Shown piece by piece: positions 54,815 through 63,927 of a stretch of 64,000 nt of DNA. Where the stretch lies: positions 1,364,001-1,428,000 of the forward strand of contig NZ_CP041970.1 in assembly GCF_009884975.1 (NCBI RefSeq), given 5' to 3'. Source of the DNA: Acinetobacter dispersus. GTDB lineage: Bacteria; Pseudomonadota; Gammaproteobacteria; Pseudomonadales; Moraxellaceae. The first letter of the stretch is position 1. Each line of letters starts with the position of its first letter. Made by a program: the position numbers and the translations under genes. Below the pieces are notes generated by a model, which was not told the DNA's origin, did no database searches, and was given only the letters and a program-made list of their open reading frames with translations.

Positions 54815-55447
54815 TTAGCGACTTACCAGACGATAAATACCGAAAATCACAACCATTAAAATCACTAAAAATTTGAGATAAGAGGTCCAATTATATTGCG
54901 AGCCTTTACCCTGCCAGACCTGAACCTCAACGGACTTAAACTGAATGTTTGAAGCTTCCATTAGTTCCGCATGAATACTGTAGATCATGCCGTTATTTTG
55001 TTCATTTACCGAGAATGGATCGGAACTAACGACCAATAATAGAGACTCATTTAAATCATAGGAGTGCTTATCATCACTTTGAAAAACCTCAGGGTGATAA
55101 CCATTAGAGGATTCACTCTGCACACCCCCGATCCATTTTAACTCGACTTTACCCTGTTGCTGAGTCGCTCCTTTTGCAACAATAACAAAACGATATGGAT
55201 TTTTGCTGTGATCTGCTTGAAAACTAATACCTATGTTCGGCCTTTTAAAAGTGTCCTTTGGCTTTTCAATAACAGCTTTATTCAATGCATCAATTTCACT
55301 TGACGTTAAAAGAACGGAATTAACTAAACTTTCCCCGTATTCACCAACTTTAGGCTCATGGGCTACTTTTCCACACGCAGCCAAGCTAAACATCATGAAT
55401 AATAGAAGTGTGAACGTACCCAATTGGTTTTTTAAATTTATATACAT
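54815..55447 (-). CDS. Lipoprotein with C-terminal membrane helix (210 aa)
   Basis: Lipobox SLAACGK gives an acylated Cys near residue 25. A beta-rich body follows, and a C-terminal hydrophobic helix (YLKFLVILMVVIFGIYRLVSR) is present. A lipid anchor plus a C-terminal membrane segment is unusual, and it suggests insertion in two places or a C-terminal anchor in the inner membrane. Unknown family. It lies 20 bp after the 55468-56196 gene and so probably shares its operon. Confidence 0.7.
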   Translation of the reverse strand: MYINLKNQLGTFTLLLFMMFSLAACGKVAHEPKVGEYGESLVNSVLLTSSEIDALNKAVIEKPKDTFKRPNIGISFQADHSKNPYRFVIVAKGATQQQGKVELKWIGGVQSESSNGYHPEVFQSDDKHSYDLNESLLLVVSSDPFSVNEQNNGMIYSIHAELMEASNIQFKSVEVQVWQGKGSQYNWTSYLKFLVILMVVIFGIYRLVSR

Positions 55448-55467
55448 TTTTTTATCAAAACCTTCAT

Positions 55468-56196
55468 TTAAAAAACACTCACTGAAATATGCCTATTTAA
55501 CATCCAACGAATCACAGGAGCTTGTTCTTCTGGGGGGAGAGACAAAATATATTCAAAAGTCCGTATGACCACCTCACACTGTTTATTCTTGTCTTGTGCT
55601 GTTTCCCCAGCATTGAGTAAGTCAGCATCCTGACCATAATCTTGACGTAATTTATCAGCAATCTGTCCCCATGCCTGCGGAGCTTGCATACGATCAATGG
55701 AAGAATGAGCTCCTTGATGCATTAGAATATATGTTAATGCCGCTACAGTTTGCTGCTGTGTAGCTGAACTCAGTAATGCCTTTCGCTCATCTATACTGGT
55801 TTTACCATAGAGAGGGAAAGCAATTGGAAAACAATTCCCTTTACGTTTGGCATCATAAAGCTGTTGTAAATAAGCTTTTGTCCATAACCTTTGCCCTTCA
55901 TCATCCGCTTGTTTTTCGACAATATCACGTAATTTCCACCACAATGTGCTACTTACAGCAGCAAGCATTTCTTCTGGCTGTACTGAAGCATTCGCGGTTT
56001 GCTGTAGTGTTTCATAATCCTTGGGCAAGTGTTGCTTTAACGGCTGCAATAAAGAGATTTGATCTAAAGCCTGTTGTCTTTGTTCAATTGGATTATGATT
56101 AATGGACTGATCTGATGTTGCATCGCGATGAGAACAACGATTTAACAAGAAAAAAGTTGCAAAAATAACCCCAATTACAATAAATGCTGCTTTCAC
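55468..56196 (-). CDS. Membrane-anchored hypothetical protein (242 aa)
   Basis: An N-terminal helix (FIVIGVIFATFFLLNRC) with a Cys right behind suggests an anchor. The long helical body (about 60-240) is rich in Gln, Leu and Asp, with WWKLRDIVEKQADDEGQRLWTKAYLQQLYDA. No domain recognised. It lies in a three-gene minus-strand run with a lipoprotein and a DUF4124-like protein, likely an envelope set. Confidence 0.68.
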   Translation of the reverse strand: MKAAFIVIGVIFATFFLLNRCSHRDATSDQSINHNPIEQRQQALDQISLLQPLKQHLPKDYETLQQTANASVQPEEMLAAVSSTLWWKLRDIVEKQADDEGQRLWTKAYLQQLYDAKRKGNCFPIAFPLYGKTSIDERKALLSSATQQQTVAALTYILMHQGAHSSIDRMQAPQAWGQIADKLRQDYGQDADLLNAGETAQDKNKQCEVVIRTFEYILSLPPEEQAPVIRWMLNRHISVSVF

Positions 56197-56245
56197 GACT
56201 AATTACCATTTTTTAATATTTATCAATGTATGTCTTTAAAAACAT

Positions 56246-56764
56246 CTACCTTTTCAATGGGCAAGTCGGACTAGTCTGAGTCAACAATGTATTGGTGGCT
56301 GCATTACAACTCACATATACGCTGCCATCATCCGTACAAACTCTTGCGGCATAAAATCGACTGTTATTTTCAACTAACTGAGAGCGACGATCAGAATAAC
56401 GAGCAAATCTTTGTAAAGCCATAATGCGCTGTTTACATTCAGGGAATTCAACAATTGCTCGTTGAAACTCGGATTGTCTCGTTTCTGTTCTAGTTTTATT
56501 ATTTGCTAAATCCTGTGTATAAGCATTTTTTTCATAAGACATTCCTTGCTGCCTTTGCTGTTCCATAGAACGACAATCACCCGAAAAGCCGTCCGCAACT
56601 GAGCCTGTGCATGCTGTTCTTTGTGCTGTCTTTGTTGCACATGGTCTACTTTGATATGTTGTTCCCTGACTGGTTACGCACTTATATAACTCTTGTGCGA
56701 AAACAGGAAAAGAAAAACATAACAAAATAAAGACACAAAAAACCCTTAATGTATCTATTTTCAT
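56246..56764 (-). CDS. DUF4124-like secreted protein (172 aa)
   Basis: Signal peptide (MKIDTLRVFCVFILLCFSFPVFA, cleavage before QEL). Then the DUF4124-type start ELYKCVTSQGTTYQSRPC. The rest is Arg/Gln-rich with several cysteines (ACTGS, GDCRS, PECKQ, VCTDD, SCNAA, PTCPL) likely in disulfides. GGGGTAATA precedes the ATG at 56764. Periplasmic role unknown. Confidence 0.72.
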   Translation of the reverse strand: MKIDTLRVFCVFILLCFSFPVFAQELYKCVTSQGTTYQSRPCATKTAQRTACTGSVADGFSGDCRSMEQQRQQGMSYEKNAYTQDLANNKTRTETRQSEFQRAIVEFPECKQRIMALQRFARYSDRRSQLVENNSRFYAARVCTDDGSVYVSCNAATNTLLTQTSPTCPLKR

Positions 56765-56847
56765 TATTACCCCAAACATCTAATTTATTGATATTTTTTT
56801 AAGATATGAGAAATTCTATCATTTAAATAATAACGAAAAAAGCACAA

Positions 56848-57876
56848 TTAATAGTAATGGTGATTTGGTTTTGCATGCAGGAAAGCAGGAATTAAACCCG
56901 TCAATGCCGCACGAATATCTGCACGTTCATTAATTAATTGATGCGAGCCCTCTTCCAGCATCAATAACGTCTGCAATCTAAACTTACGGCGAATATATTC
57001 AATGTTATAACGCCAATCTACAGTTTGATCTAAAGCACCTTGTGCGAGCCACACAGGAATACGACATGCAGGTCGTTGTTCCATTTCCAGCATCCATTTT
57101 GACATCGCCAAAATCCAGTCCATGCCCATCATTCGAGGTTGTAAAGGATCTTTTAAACGAACAAAACGTAGAAACTCTGGATTATGGTTATTACGGCGGA
57201 AATGTCGTGGTACTTGGCTTTTGATCCGACGAATAATGCCTAGACCAACTGAGTTATGCCACCAAGCCGTTTTCGCAGGCCGGATCAAAGGCGACAACAA
57301 TAATACACGGTCAACAATAGGATCTTCTCTACGTTCTGCATATTCAAGTAAGTGATGCATCCAAATAGCACCACCCGTACTCTGTCCAATCCCTAGCCAC
57401 GGCTTTGGTAATTGTTTCGCACCACGCACGGCATCATAAACTGCATGTAACACTTGCTGATAATGATCAAAATTCTGAATACTGGCTGGTGAGCCATTGC
57501 TTAAACCATGTCCAGGCAGATCGTAAGTGACGATGCTAAAACCCTGATCTAGAATCTCTTTAATAATCGGCTGGTAAATACCACTATGTTCCAAATAACC
57601 ATGTAGCAAACACACGCTACCTTGGATTTTTTGTTGTTTCGGCTGAAATACTTGGACATGTAAGCGAAACAATGGCATTTCTACATAACCCTGCCAATGC
57701 TCACAATCCAATAAATGTAAGCCATATAATTTACGATAGGCTTGCAATGGTTTCGAGATTTCAGTGACACTAGATAAGTCCAGAGGTTCAAGCACCTGTG
57801 GCGTTGTCTCTCGATTGGGTACAGGTAAATCCAGTTGTTTTAAAATTGTCGGATTTAAAAATGGAAGATCGGACAT
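56848..57876 (-). CDS. Alpha/beta hydrolase (lysophospholipase-like)
   Basis: 342 residues. Hydrolase_4-type fold: SVCLLHGYLEHSGIYQPII near the oxyanion, YDLPGHGLSNG, the nucleophile elbow GQSTGG, an Asp in ALDQTVDWRYN and a His in EEGSHQLINE. Such enzymes act on lipid esters or monoacylglycerol; the exact substrate is unknown. It overlaps the ElyC-like gene by one base (TAATG) at the end of the murB operon. Confidence 0.87.
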   Translation of the reverse strand: MSDLPFLNPTILKQLDLPVPNRETTPQVLEPLDLSSVTEISKPLQAYRKLYGLHLLDCEHWQGYVEMPLFRLHVQVFQPKQQKIQGSVCLLHGYLEHSGIYQPIIKEILDQGFSIVTYDLPGHGLSNGSPASIQNFDHYQQVLHAVYDAVRGAKQLPKPWLGIGQSTGGAIWMHHLLEYAERREDPIVDRVLLLSPLIRPAKTAWWHNSVGLGIIRRIKSQVPRHFRRNNHNPEFLRFVRLKDPLQPRMMGMDWILAMSKWMLEMEQRPACRIPVWLAQGALDQTVDWRYNIEYIRRKFRLQTLLMLEEGSHQLINERADIRAALTGLIPAFLHAKPNHHYY

Positions 57877-59012
57877 TATGGTATCTCTCGACAATCACTT
57901 GAGCCAAATAACATATCACGTATCGTTGCCAGCATTTCATAGTTCGCACGGCGGCTATGATCATAGTTTTGTTCACTTGGACGCCATTGAGTTAATGTTG
58001 TTGGCATCGGAGCAACCACAGGAATCGTTTCAATTCCATTCAAGGCAAACAAACGACGAGTACGCGGCATGTGGTATTCATCAGTAATGAGGATCACTGT
58101 TGGTGCACCGCCTTTCTTTTGCAGCAATAAAGAACTGAATCGAGAGTTTTCACAAGTATTCATACTGCGATTCTCAAGTAGCTTCGCTTCAACACCACGT
58201 TCTTTTAACCATGCTTGCATATAAGGTGCTTCAACACCACTCAGTACAATTGGTAATGCATATTTCTTCTCGACTTGTAATGTTTTTTCCAAGCGCAAGC
58301 GAGTGTAGTTATTCACAACAATATCTTTACCATTTGCCCCAAGCGTCAAGCCGCCACCCAATACGACGATTGCATTTGGTTGCGAAATACTTTGTTGCTC
58401 GGCCGCACTATCTTTGTTTTTTTTGAGTTCAATCAAGTCTTTATTGGTCTGATCTTTGTCATCCTCGCTCACAGGCAATGCGATCGGATAAGTTTCTAAA
58501 AAGGCAATATACTTCCCCATGAGTGCCTGATTATCAGGTGTATTCCATTGCAAAAAGTCCAATGGTGTATTGATCACAACTGCAGAACTCTCCTGATCCT
58601 GATCAGGCTGCTGTTCACTCATTAATGGAATATTCGGTTGCTTTTTCTCATATTGGTTTTCTTTTTCTTGCTCTTCAGCAATCAATTCTTGCAGCAATTT
58701 ATAACGCGCTTGAATTAACCTTAAATCCTCTGATTTTTCAGATTGAAAGGTTTTTTCCATAAGCTTCAAATAGGCCTGACGAGCAATCCACAAATTAGAA
58801 CCTGGTTCAAGCGTTTCATGTTCACTTAAAGCTGCAGGCCGTTGACTTTGTGCCGCCACTTCATTGACATCGACAGGGACAAAACGATTCAAACCTTTTA
58901 CAACAAACTGTGAGTAAAAAGGTGAATATAAAAAAAGTACAAAACAGCCTAATAGCACGAATAATATGGTAATTACCCGTACTAAACTGACCATCCAATG
59001 TACTTTCGCCAT
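57876..59012 (-). CDS. ElyC/SanA/YdcF-family (DUF218) envelope protein
   Basis: 378 residues. An N-terminal membrane anchor (VSLVRVITILFVLLGCFVLFLYSPF), a long charged helical region (about 60-205) and a C-terminal DUF218 domain with AIVVLGGGLTLGANGKDIVVNNYTRLRLEKTL, LSGVEAPYMQAWL, TCENSRFSS and VILITDEYHMPRTRRLFA. ElyC takes part in control of peptidoglycan or lipid-carrier metabolism in E. coli. Its place behind murB fits. The ATG at 59012 is preferred; GTG at 59024 is possible. Confidence 0.85.
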   Translation of the reverse strand: MAKVHWMVSLVRVITILFVLLGCFVLFLYSPFYSQFVVKGLNRFVPVDVNEVAAQSQRPAALSEHETLEPGSNLWIARQAYLKLMEKTFQSEKSEDLRLIQARYKLLQELIAEEQEKENQYEKKQPNIPLMSEQQPDQDQESSAVVINTPLDFLQWNTPDNQALMGKYIAFLETYPIALPVSEDDKDQTNKDLIELKKNKDSAAEQQSISQPNAIVVLGGGLTLGANGKDIVVNNYTRLRLEKTLQVEKKYALPIVLSGVEAPYMQAWLKERGVEAKLLENRSMNTCENSRFSSLLLQKKGGAPTVILITDEYHMPRTRRLFALNGIETIPVVAPMPTTLTQWRPSEQNYDHSRRANYEMLATIRDMLFGSSDCREIP

Positions 59013-59020
59013 AGATTTCT

Positions 59021-60055
59021 TCACCCACTATGCGCTTGAATCAAACCTTGTTCACTGTATAACACAGGTTCAGGTTCCAATAGAATACTAAACTTTTGTT
59101 TTACATCACTTTGTACAGCCTGATAGGTATTTTGTACATCCGCTAGAGTCGCCTCAGCATAATTCACCAAAACCAAAGCTTGCTTATGAAACATTCCAAC
59201 CGAACCTAATTGCTTACCCTTCCAACCTGCTTGATCAATTAACCAGCCTGCAGCCACTTTAACACTGCTATTTGCCTGCGGATAATGCGGAATGTTTGGA
59301 AATTGTTGAGTAATTTTATCAAATTCAACTTGTGCCAAAATTGGATTCTTAAAAAAGCTTCCAACATTTGGGAATTCTTTCGGGTCTGGCAATTTACTTT
59401 GGCGAATTTGTATCACCTGATTTTGTAAGTTTTCTGCGGTCAATGTATCGCCTACTGCTTGCTTAAGATCACCATAATTCAGTTTAAGCTCAGCTTGTTT
59501 CAATAGTTTAAAAGTCACACTGACAATGATGTAACGATTGGGATGATCTTTGAAAATACTATGGCGATAAGCAAAATGGCAATCTTGCGCAGAGATCGAA
59601 TCAAACTGTTTTAGTTCACGATCATAAACTTGTACCGATTCAATAAACTCACCCGCTTCCACGCCATAAGCACCAATATTCTGTACAGGTGAAGCGCCGA
59701 CTAACCCTGGTATCAAAGCAAGATTTTGCAATCCAAACCATTGCTGTTGCGTACTATACAAAACAAAGTCATGCCATACTTGCCCAGCACCCACTTTAAC
59801 TGTAATGGTATTTTCATCTTCAGAAAGGACTTCAATGCCCTGAATATTTAAATGCATTACCAAGGCTTGTACTTGCTGCGGCAATAAAACATTACTGCCA
59901 CCCGAGAGCACCAAAACGTTTAAATGCTGCTGTTCCGCAAATGCTAATGCCGCAATCACATCATCTGGATGATTGATTTGCACATAATGTGAAGCAATCG
60001 CATTCAAATTTAATGTATTTAAGTTTTTAAGCTGAACCTGCGCTTGTAGCTGCAT
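59021..60055 (-). CDS. murB: UDP-N-acetylenolpyruvoylglucosamine reductase
   Basis: 344 residues, FAD enzyme making UDP-MurNAc for peptidoglycan. Visible: [14 protein letters not shown] for [52 protein letters not shown], and [11 protein letters not shown] with the catalytic Ser. The length and the type I Tyr-loop agree with the gamma-proteobacterial MurB. It is 13 bp after the phosphatase gene and overlaps the next gene region. Confidence 0.95.
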   Translation of the reverse strand: MQLQAQVQLKNLNTLNLNAIASHYVQINHPDDVIAALAFAEQQHLNVLVLSGGSNVLLPQQVQALVMHLNIQGIEVLSEDENTITVKVGAGQVWHDFVLYSTQQQWFGLQNLALIPGLVGASPVQNIGAYGVEAGEFIESVQVYDRELKQFDSISAQDCHFAYRHSIFKDHPNRYIIVSVTFKLLKQAELKLNYGDLKQAVGDTLTAENLQNQVIQIRQSKLPDPKEFPNVGSFFKNPILAQVEFDKITQQFPNIPHYPQANSSVKVAAGWLIDQAGWKGKQLGSVGMFHKQALVLVNYAEATLADVQNTYQAVQSDVKQKFSILLEPEPVLYSEQGLIQAHSG

Positions 60056-60068
60056 ATTAAATTAAATC

Positions 60069-60578
60069 CTATTGCCCTACTTTCATTTGCTTTTTAAAAA
60101 TATCGACCCATGCTTGGCTGCTGGATTCACACTGATCAAGTACTCGATTAAATCCATCTGCACCACCATAATAAGGATCTGGTACAGCTTGTTGACTAAA
60201 CTGCGGATCATGTTCACTCATCAATGCCAACTTGGCGCGAATCTGATGCCTACCAAACTGTTGCACAGCCTTTGACATGAGTGTTTGAATATCATCAAAG
60301 TTTTCATGATCCATTGCTAAAATCAAATCAAATTCAACAAAGTCTGCTAAAACAATCTGTCTGGCACGTAACGTAGACAAATCATAACCACGTTTTACCG
60401 CATGCGCCTGACTGCGTGTATCTGGTGCTTTATTTGGATGGTAATTGCTTGTTCCAGCAGAGTCGACTATGACATTTAGGCCATGTGCATCACAATAATG
60501 TCTGAGAATCGCTTCCGCAGTTGGAGAACGGCAAATATTCCCTAAACAGACACATAACACCTTATATTGTGCTGTCAT
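60069..60578 (-). CDS. Low-molecular-weight protein tyrosine phosphatase
   Basis: 169 residues. The P-loop C11-LGNIC-R17 (CLGNICRSPTAEAIL) matches C-x5-R, and the general acid Asp is in VPDPYYGG. Bacterial members remove phosphate from tyrosine-kinase targets such as Wzc, or phospho-arginine. It leads the murB operon here with no tyrosine kinase in the window. Confidence 0.9.
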   Translation of the reverse strand: MTAQYKVLCVCLGNICRSPTAEAILRHYCDAHGLNVIVDSAGTSNYHPNKAPDTRSQAHAVKRGYDLSTLRARQIVLADFVEFDLILAMDHENFDDIQTLMSKAVQQFGRHQIRAKLALMSEHDPQFSQQAVPDPYYGGADGFNRVLDQCESSSQAWVDIFKKQMKVGQ

Positions 60579-61094
60579 CAGAGAAAAGTCCCAATATTTT
60601 GTTTTATAAGGAGATTAAAATATTGCATGCAAAATTCCTGCAAAATAAACGCAAAATGATTAAATGTCATTATGCCTGAATTGACCTTTCTGACATCAGC
60701 TATTTTGTCAAAAATTGCTTTGATTTGAAAGGAAATAGTGTTTGTCTCTTTTGAATATTCTGTATGAATATGTACTTTTTTGGAATTAACAATGTGTACC
60801 ACGCACAACCGTTGCAAGAAACCTTACTGAACAATCAGATTGATAAAGAAACTTAATTTTAAAGTTTAGGTATACAAAGCTCAAATGTAAGGAAACCGAG
60901 GAAATGTGAGATTCCTAAAAATTAAGATCTTTCAAATTATAGACTTACAGTACAAAGCTGCGCTTAAATAAGAATTCGATATAGACAGTTACATCTTCTA
61001 ATTTATCTTAAAAATTATTTTACATTCTGAAATGTGACTCTATCCTCGAATTGTATAAAATTACCACTACCAATCTTTTTTAAGAGGCATTTTT
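60579..61094. other. AT-rich intergenic region
   Basis: About 515 bases between divergent genes. A minus-strand 79-codon frame (60578-60817) overlaps the phosphatase start but lacks an RBS and protein-like composition. I see no RNA gene or clear promoter. Confidence 0.4.
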
Positions 61095-61355
61095 TTGAAG
61101 ATTAATGCAGTGGTTCTTCAGGATGAAGACTTAAAGTTACATAAGCTCCAAAAAGTTCAAGACTCCGTGTACGATTCAACCCACAAGAATAGAGTCTCAA
61201 ATTGGCTATGGATTTATGCTGAAACAGCCGAGTTTTTTAACTTTGATATATGGGATGAGCTAGACAATGCCTACGTCAATAAAGTAATTCATTATAAGAA
61301 CAAGCTTTACAAGGTCATTGAAATTAACTCTATAGGTAAAATTAGATATTCCTGA
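61095..61355 (+). CDS. Hypothetical protein (86 aa), TTG start
   Basis: An 86-residue protein starting at TTG with GAGG seven bases upstream. It is acidic and aromatic (VSNWLWIYAETAEFFNFDIWDELDNAYVN). No domain recognised. It stands alone next to the BLUF pair, to which it is convergent. Confidence 0.5.
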   Translation: MKINAVVLQDEDLKLHKLQKVQDSVYDSTHKNRVSNWLWIYAETAEFFNFDIWDELDNAYVNKVIHYKNKLYKVIEINSIGKIRYS

Positions 61356-61414
61356 ACCACTTAAACACTGCACATTTACCTAAAATCTATCCTCTCATAG
61401 CTTCAATCAATTTT

Positions 61415-61882
61415 TCAAAGATATGGGTGAATACCTCTTTGATTTAGACCCACTCTTTTACGAACGCGAGTTTGATTTTCATTCAATAATGCTTCAAGCA
61501 ATCCATTCAAATTTTGATCATTCAAAACAGATGGGATAAATTCTTCACAGCCTAACCGATTAAAGAAAATATCGACTTTCGAGCTTTTTTGAACATACTT
61601 CATAGACCAGTTTTTAAAACTATATTTCTGAATTTTTTTAACTTCAAATTCAATAATACTGTTATGTCTAGCGTCTTTTTTGATACTTTCGAATAAAGGT
61701 AAAACAATAAAGTCTTCCCCTTCTAAACATTGGAAGAATGCATTATTTGCATAATACAAAACTCCAAATACAGCATTCTTGGAATTAAAGTCTCTTGCTA
61801 CAGTCAGGATATTGCTTAGATCATCAATCAGATCGTCAGCAAGACCTTGTCGTGAACTTGCATAGCACAACTGAATCTTCAT
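61415..61882 (-). CDS. BLUF-domain photoreceptor, second of the pair (155 aa)
   Basis: Short single-domain BLUF protein. Flavin-site residues are in place: Y7 (LCYASS), N33 (ARDFNSKN), Q51 (FFQCLEG) and W92/M94 (NWSM). The 18-residue N-to-Q spacing is standard, but the Y-to-N distance has two extra residues. The C-terminal tail (about 100-155) has no effector domain, so it would signal by protein binding, as Acinetobacter BlsA does. It begins 39 bp after the other BLUF gene. Confidence 0.88.
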   Translation of the reverse strand: MKIQLCYASSRQGLADDLIDDLSNILTVARDFNSKNAVFGVLYYANNAFFQCLEGEDFIVLPLFESIKKDARHNSIIEFEVKKIQKYSFKNWSMKYVQKSSKVDIFFNRLGCEEFIPSVLNDQNLNGLLEALLNENQTRVRKRVGLNQRGIHPYL

Positions 61883-61921
61883 TTTCTTCTCTTATGTACG
61901 ATGCACGGTTAAAATTGGATA

Positions 61922-62371
61922 CTAGCCATTTACTTCAAAAACATATGGCTCTGTCGCATACTCTGAAGCTAGAAGCTCAATGAATGATGGGATTGAATTT
62001 GTAGTAAGTAAGAAAGGATTAAAATCATCTCTATGGTTTTCTAAGAAGAAATCCCCTAATCTTTTATTAATTGGTGCAAACTTCATGTTCCAATGTTTAA
62101 AAAGTCCAAAATCACATTTTTCATAAAATAAAATTTCGCAGTTTTTATGACGATCATCTTTTAAAATTTTTTCATAGAAAAGCTCGTCAATTTTACTCTT
62201 ACGCCCTTCTAAACACTGAACAAAGTATCCATGCCCATAGTAAAGAACGCCTGTAATTTCATTTCTAGAATTGAAATCTACAGCTGTATCCAAGATTTTT
62301 ATCAAATCCTGTTTAAGATCTGGATAGATATTGGTGGCCTTGCTTGCGTATAAAACTCTCACGAACTCCAT
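61922..62371 (-). CDS. BLUF-domain photoreceptor, first of the pair (149 aa)
   Basis: A second short BLUF protein with Y8 (VLYASK), N34 (VDFNSRNEITGVLYY), Q52 (FVQCLEG) and W95/M97 (HWNM). GGAAGTGATCAAA precedes the ATG at 62371. It has no effector domain. The two genes are tandem and probably co-transcribed. They share the Tyr-to-Asn spacing of 26, so they arose from one duplication. Confidence 0.88.
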   Translation of the reverse strand: MEFVRVLYASKATNIYPDLKQDLIKILDTAVDFNSRNEITGVLYYGHGYFVQCLEGRKSKIDELFYEKILKDDRHKNCEILFYEKCDFGLFKHWNMKFAPINKRLGDFFLENHRDDFNPFLLTTNSIPSFIELLASEYATEPYVFEVNG

Positions 62372-62845
62372 TTTGATCACTTCCAGCTATAAAATTATAT
62401 AATAGGGAAAAGCTAAACCTACCGACTAAAGTTAAAAGTCTATAGGATCAGCGACTACAATAAAACTGTCTAATACAATACATGCATTTGTTTTTTAATA
62501 CTATTTTAATTTTTTACTTCATTACATATGCCTTCTGCCATACTTCTGTTAAAAAATATTAATGGAATTTTGGCAACTCCAGAGTAATTAAAATTAAGCA
62601 TTTGATATAAATAAATATTAAATTTTAATTCGAATTACTTATTGATTAAATAATAATCAAATGTACGAAATTTCTTATGATCATGTAAGCCAAAGATTAT
62701 ACCGTTAGATTTTTGAATAACTATAATTTTCTCATACACCAGTATTTCGATAATCCATTATTTTTATTGAGTTTAAAATTCTAGCCATGATTATTTTAGA
62801 CGACAAAACCAATAGATAGGCTTACTTTAAAAATGGTGTACATAC
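62372..62845. other. AT-rich region upstream of BLUF genes
   Basis: About 470 bases without a gene, presumably holding the BLUF promoter on the minus strand. No plus-strand gene precedes the hairpin at 62846. Confidence 0.4.
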
Positions 62846-62893
62846 AAATCCCCACCTTTGAGATGAGGCCCTTAAAGGTGGGGATTTTCTTTT
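62846..62893 (+). terminator. Orphan hairpin with terminator features
   Basis: Perfect 14-bp stem AAATCCCCACCTTT (62846-62859) with AAAGGTGGGGATTT (62874-62887), loop of 14, then TCTTTT. There is no plus-strand gene upstream for it to terminate, so it may end a short RNA or attenuate the next gene. Confidence 0.65.
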
Positions 62894-62916
62894 CAACTTG
62901 AATTAGAGGAAAAACA

Positions 62917-63252
62917 ATGAATATCATCAAGAATTTTTTTATTTTTGCTCTTTCTGTAATAATTATTTCTCTAGTTATAATCGTGTTTGACAAGATGGGA
63001 ATGAACCAAAACTTTAATTTATTCTTTTCCTCACTCTTATACTCTGTATTTATCACACTGTATTTTAAAAATTTTTTGGTCAGTCTTCTATGCTTTTCTG
63101 TGTTTTACACGATACTATTTCTATTAAGTCATTCTCTAGAAGTTTTGTTGATGCTTTTGACTTCATTATCTACGCTCATTTTAATTGAAACGCTTATGCC
63201 AAAGCTAAAAAAGAATGTAGTCATTCCACTTTATAAAACTGATGCTTTTTAA
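62917..63252 (+). CDS. Small membrane protein (111 aa)
   Basis: Four hydrophobic stretches (about residues 5-25, 32-50, 52-70 and 75-95) with a short basic loop and a polar tail ending YKTDAF. TTAGAGG precedes the ATG. No family recognised. It lies directly after the orphan hairpin, so its expression may depend on read-through. Confidence 0.6.
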   Translation: MNIIKNFFIFALSVIIISLVIIVFDKMGMNQNFNLFFSSLLYSVFITLYFKNFLVSLLCFSVFYTILFLLSHSLEVLLMLLTSLSTLILIETLMPKLKKNVVIPLYKTDAF

Positions 63253-63321
63253 TTTCTTAGTCAATATTCGAATACAAGGCTGCTAGACGCATTGAAAACT
63301 CAAGCTCGAATCAATTGAGTA

Positions 63322-63354
63322 AAAAAAAAGCCCACATGAAGTAGGCTTTTTTTA
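63322..63354 (-). terminator. Terminator after cold-shock gene
   Basis: AAAAAGCC with GGCTTTTT plus inner AC/GT pairs around loop ATGAA and one C-A mismatch, with T runs on the minus strand. Confidence 0.8.
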
Positions 63355-63368
63355 CTGTTCTAAACGAG

Positions 63369-63578
63369 TTAGATAACAGTGATCAGCGTTGCTTGTGGCC
63401 CTTTTTTACCTTGTCCAGGCACATAAGAAACACGTTGGCCTTCGCTCAAAACTTTGAAGCCACTGCTTTGAATTTCGCTGAAATGAGCGAATAAATCTTC
63501 ACCTGAATCAGCTTGAATAAAACCAAAACCTTTAGTTTCGTTGAACCACTTAACTGTACCAGTAGATGTATTAGACAT
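63369..63578 (-). CDS. Cold-shock domain protein (CspA family)
   Basis: 69 residues, single cold-shock domain. RNP1 KGFGFI and RNP2 LFAHF are intact, with [30 protein letters not shown]. Binds single-stranded RNA/DNA and acts as an RNA chaperone. The upstream 5' region (to about 63700) is long and AT-rich, as usual for csp leaders. Its own terminator follows. Which csp paralogue it is cannot be told. Confidence 0.95.
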   Translation of the reverse strand: MSNTSTGTVKWFNETKGFGFIQADSGEDLFAHFSEIQSSGFKVLSEGQRVSYVPGQGKKGPQATLITVI

Positions 63579-63762
63579 ATTTTAAACCTTTTATACTTTA
63601 CTTAAAGATCAAATCAAAGTTTCAGTAATGACTTGATCCATTTAATCTTTTTAAAAAAAGATACTACAAATGTGTGAATTATTTATATCAATCGATAAAG
63701 CTGATTAACATCAGTATAGAAACTTTTTCCATCTAAATTAAAATCAATTTCCAGACCCGAAT

Positions 63763-63927
63763 CTAAAAGTATTTTTTTCCAACCTCAACCCATTTAAAAC
63801 CTTCCAACGTATTTTGTTGACGTTTAAGTGGGATAATTTGCACACAGATTTCATTGCCATTGCTGGCTTTGGCTACACGCCATTCATTAATAATTTTTAA
63901 CACACAATCACTCTTTAAAGAGCTCAA
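63763..63927 (-). CDS. Possible small hypothetical ORF (54 aa) near the right edge
   Basis: A frame on the minus strand from TTG at 63927 (or GTG at 63903) reads VLKIINEWRVAKASNG, then NEICVQIIPLKRQQNTLEG and FKWVEVGKKYF. The composition is protein-like and no stop interrupts it, but no ATG and no RBS are present. It may be a short real gene, or a remnant of one whose start was lost. The remaining bases 63579-63762 hold the csp leader. Confidence 0.35.
   Translation of the reverse strand: MSSLKSDCVLKIINEWRVAKASNGNEICVQIIPLKRQQNTLEGFKWVEVGKKYF

Noticed and set aside
60578-60817. 79-codon minus frame ahead of the phosphatase gene
   Set aside because: No RBS, lies in AT-rich leader and composition is not protein-like. 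The coincidence of its stop with the phosphatase start was noted but is not enough.
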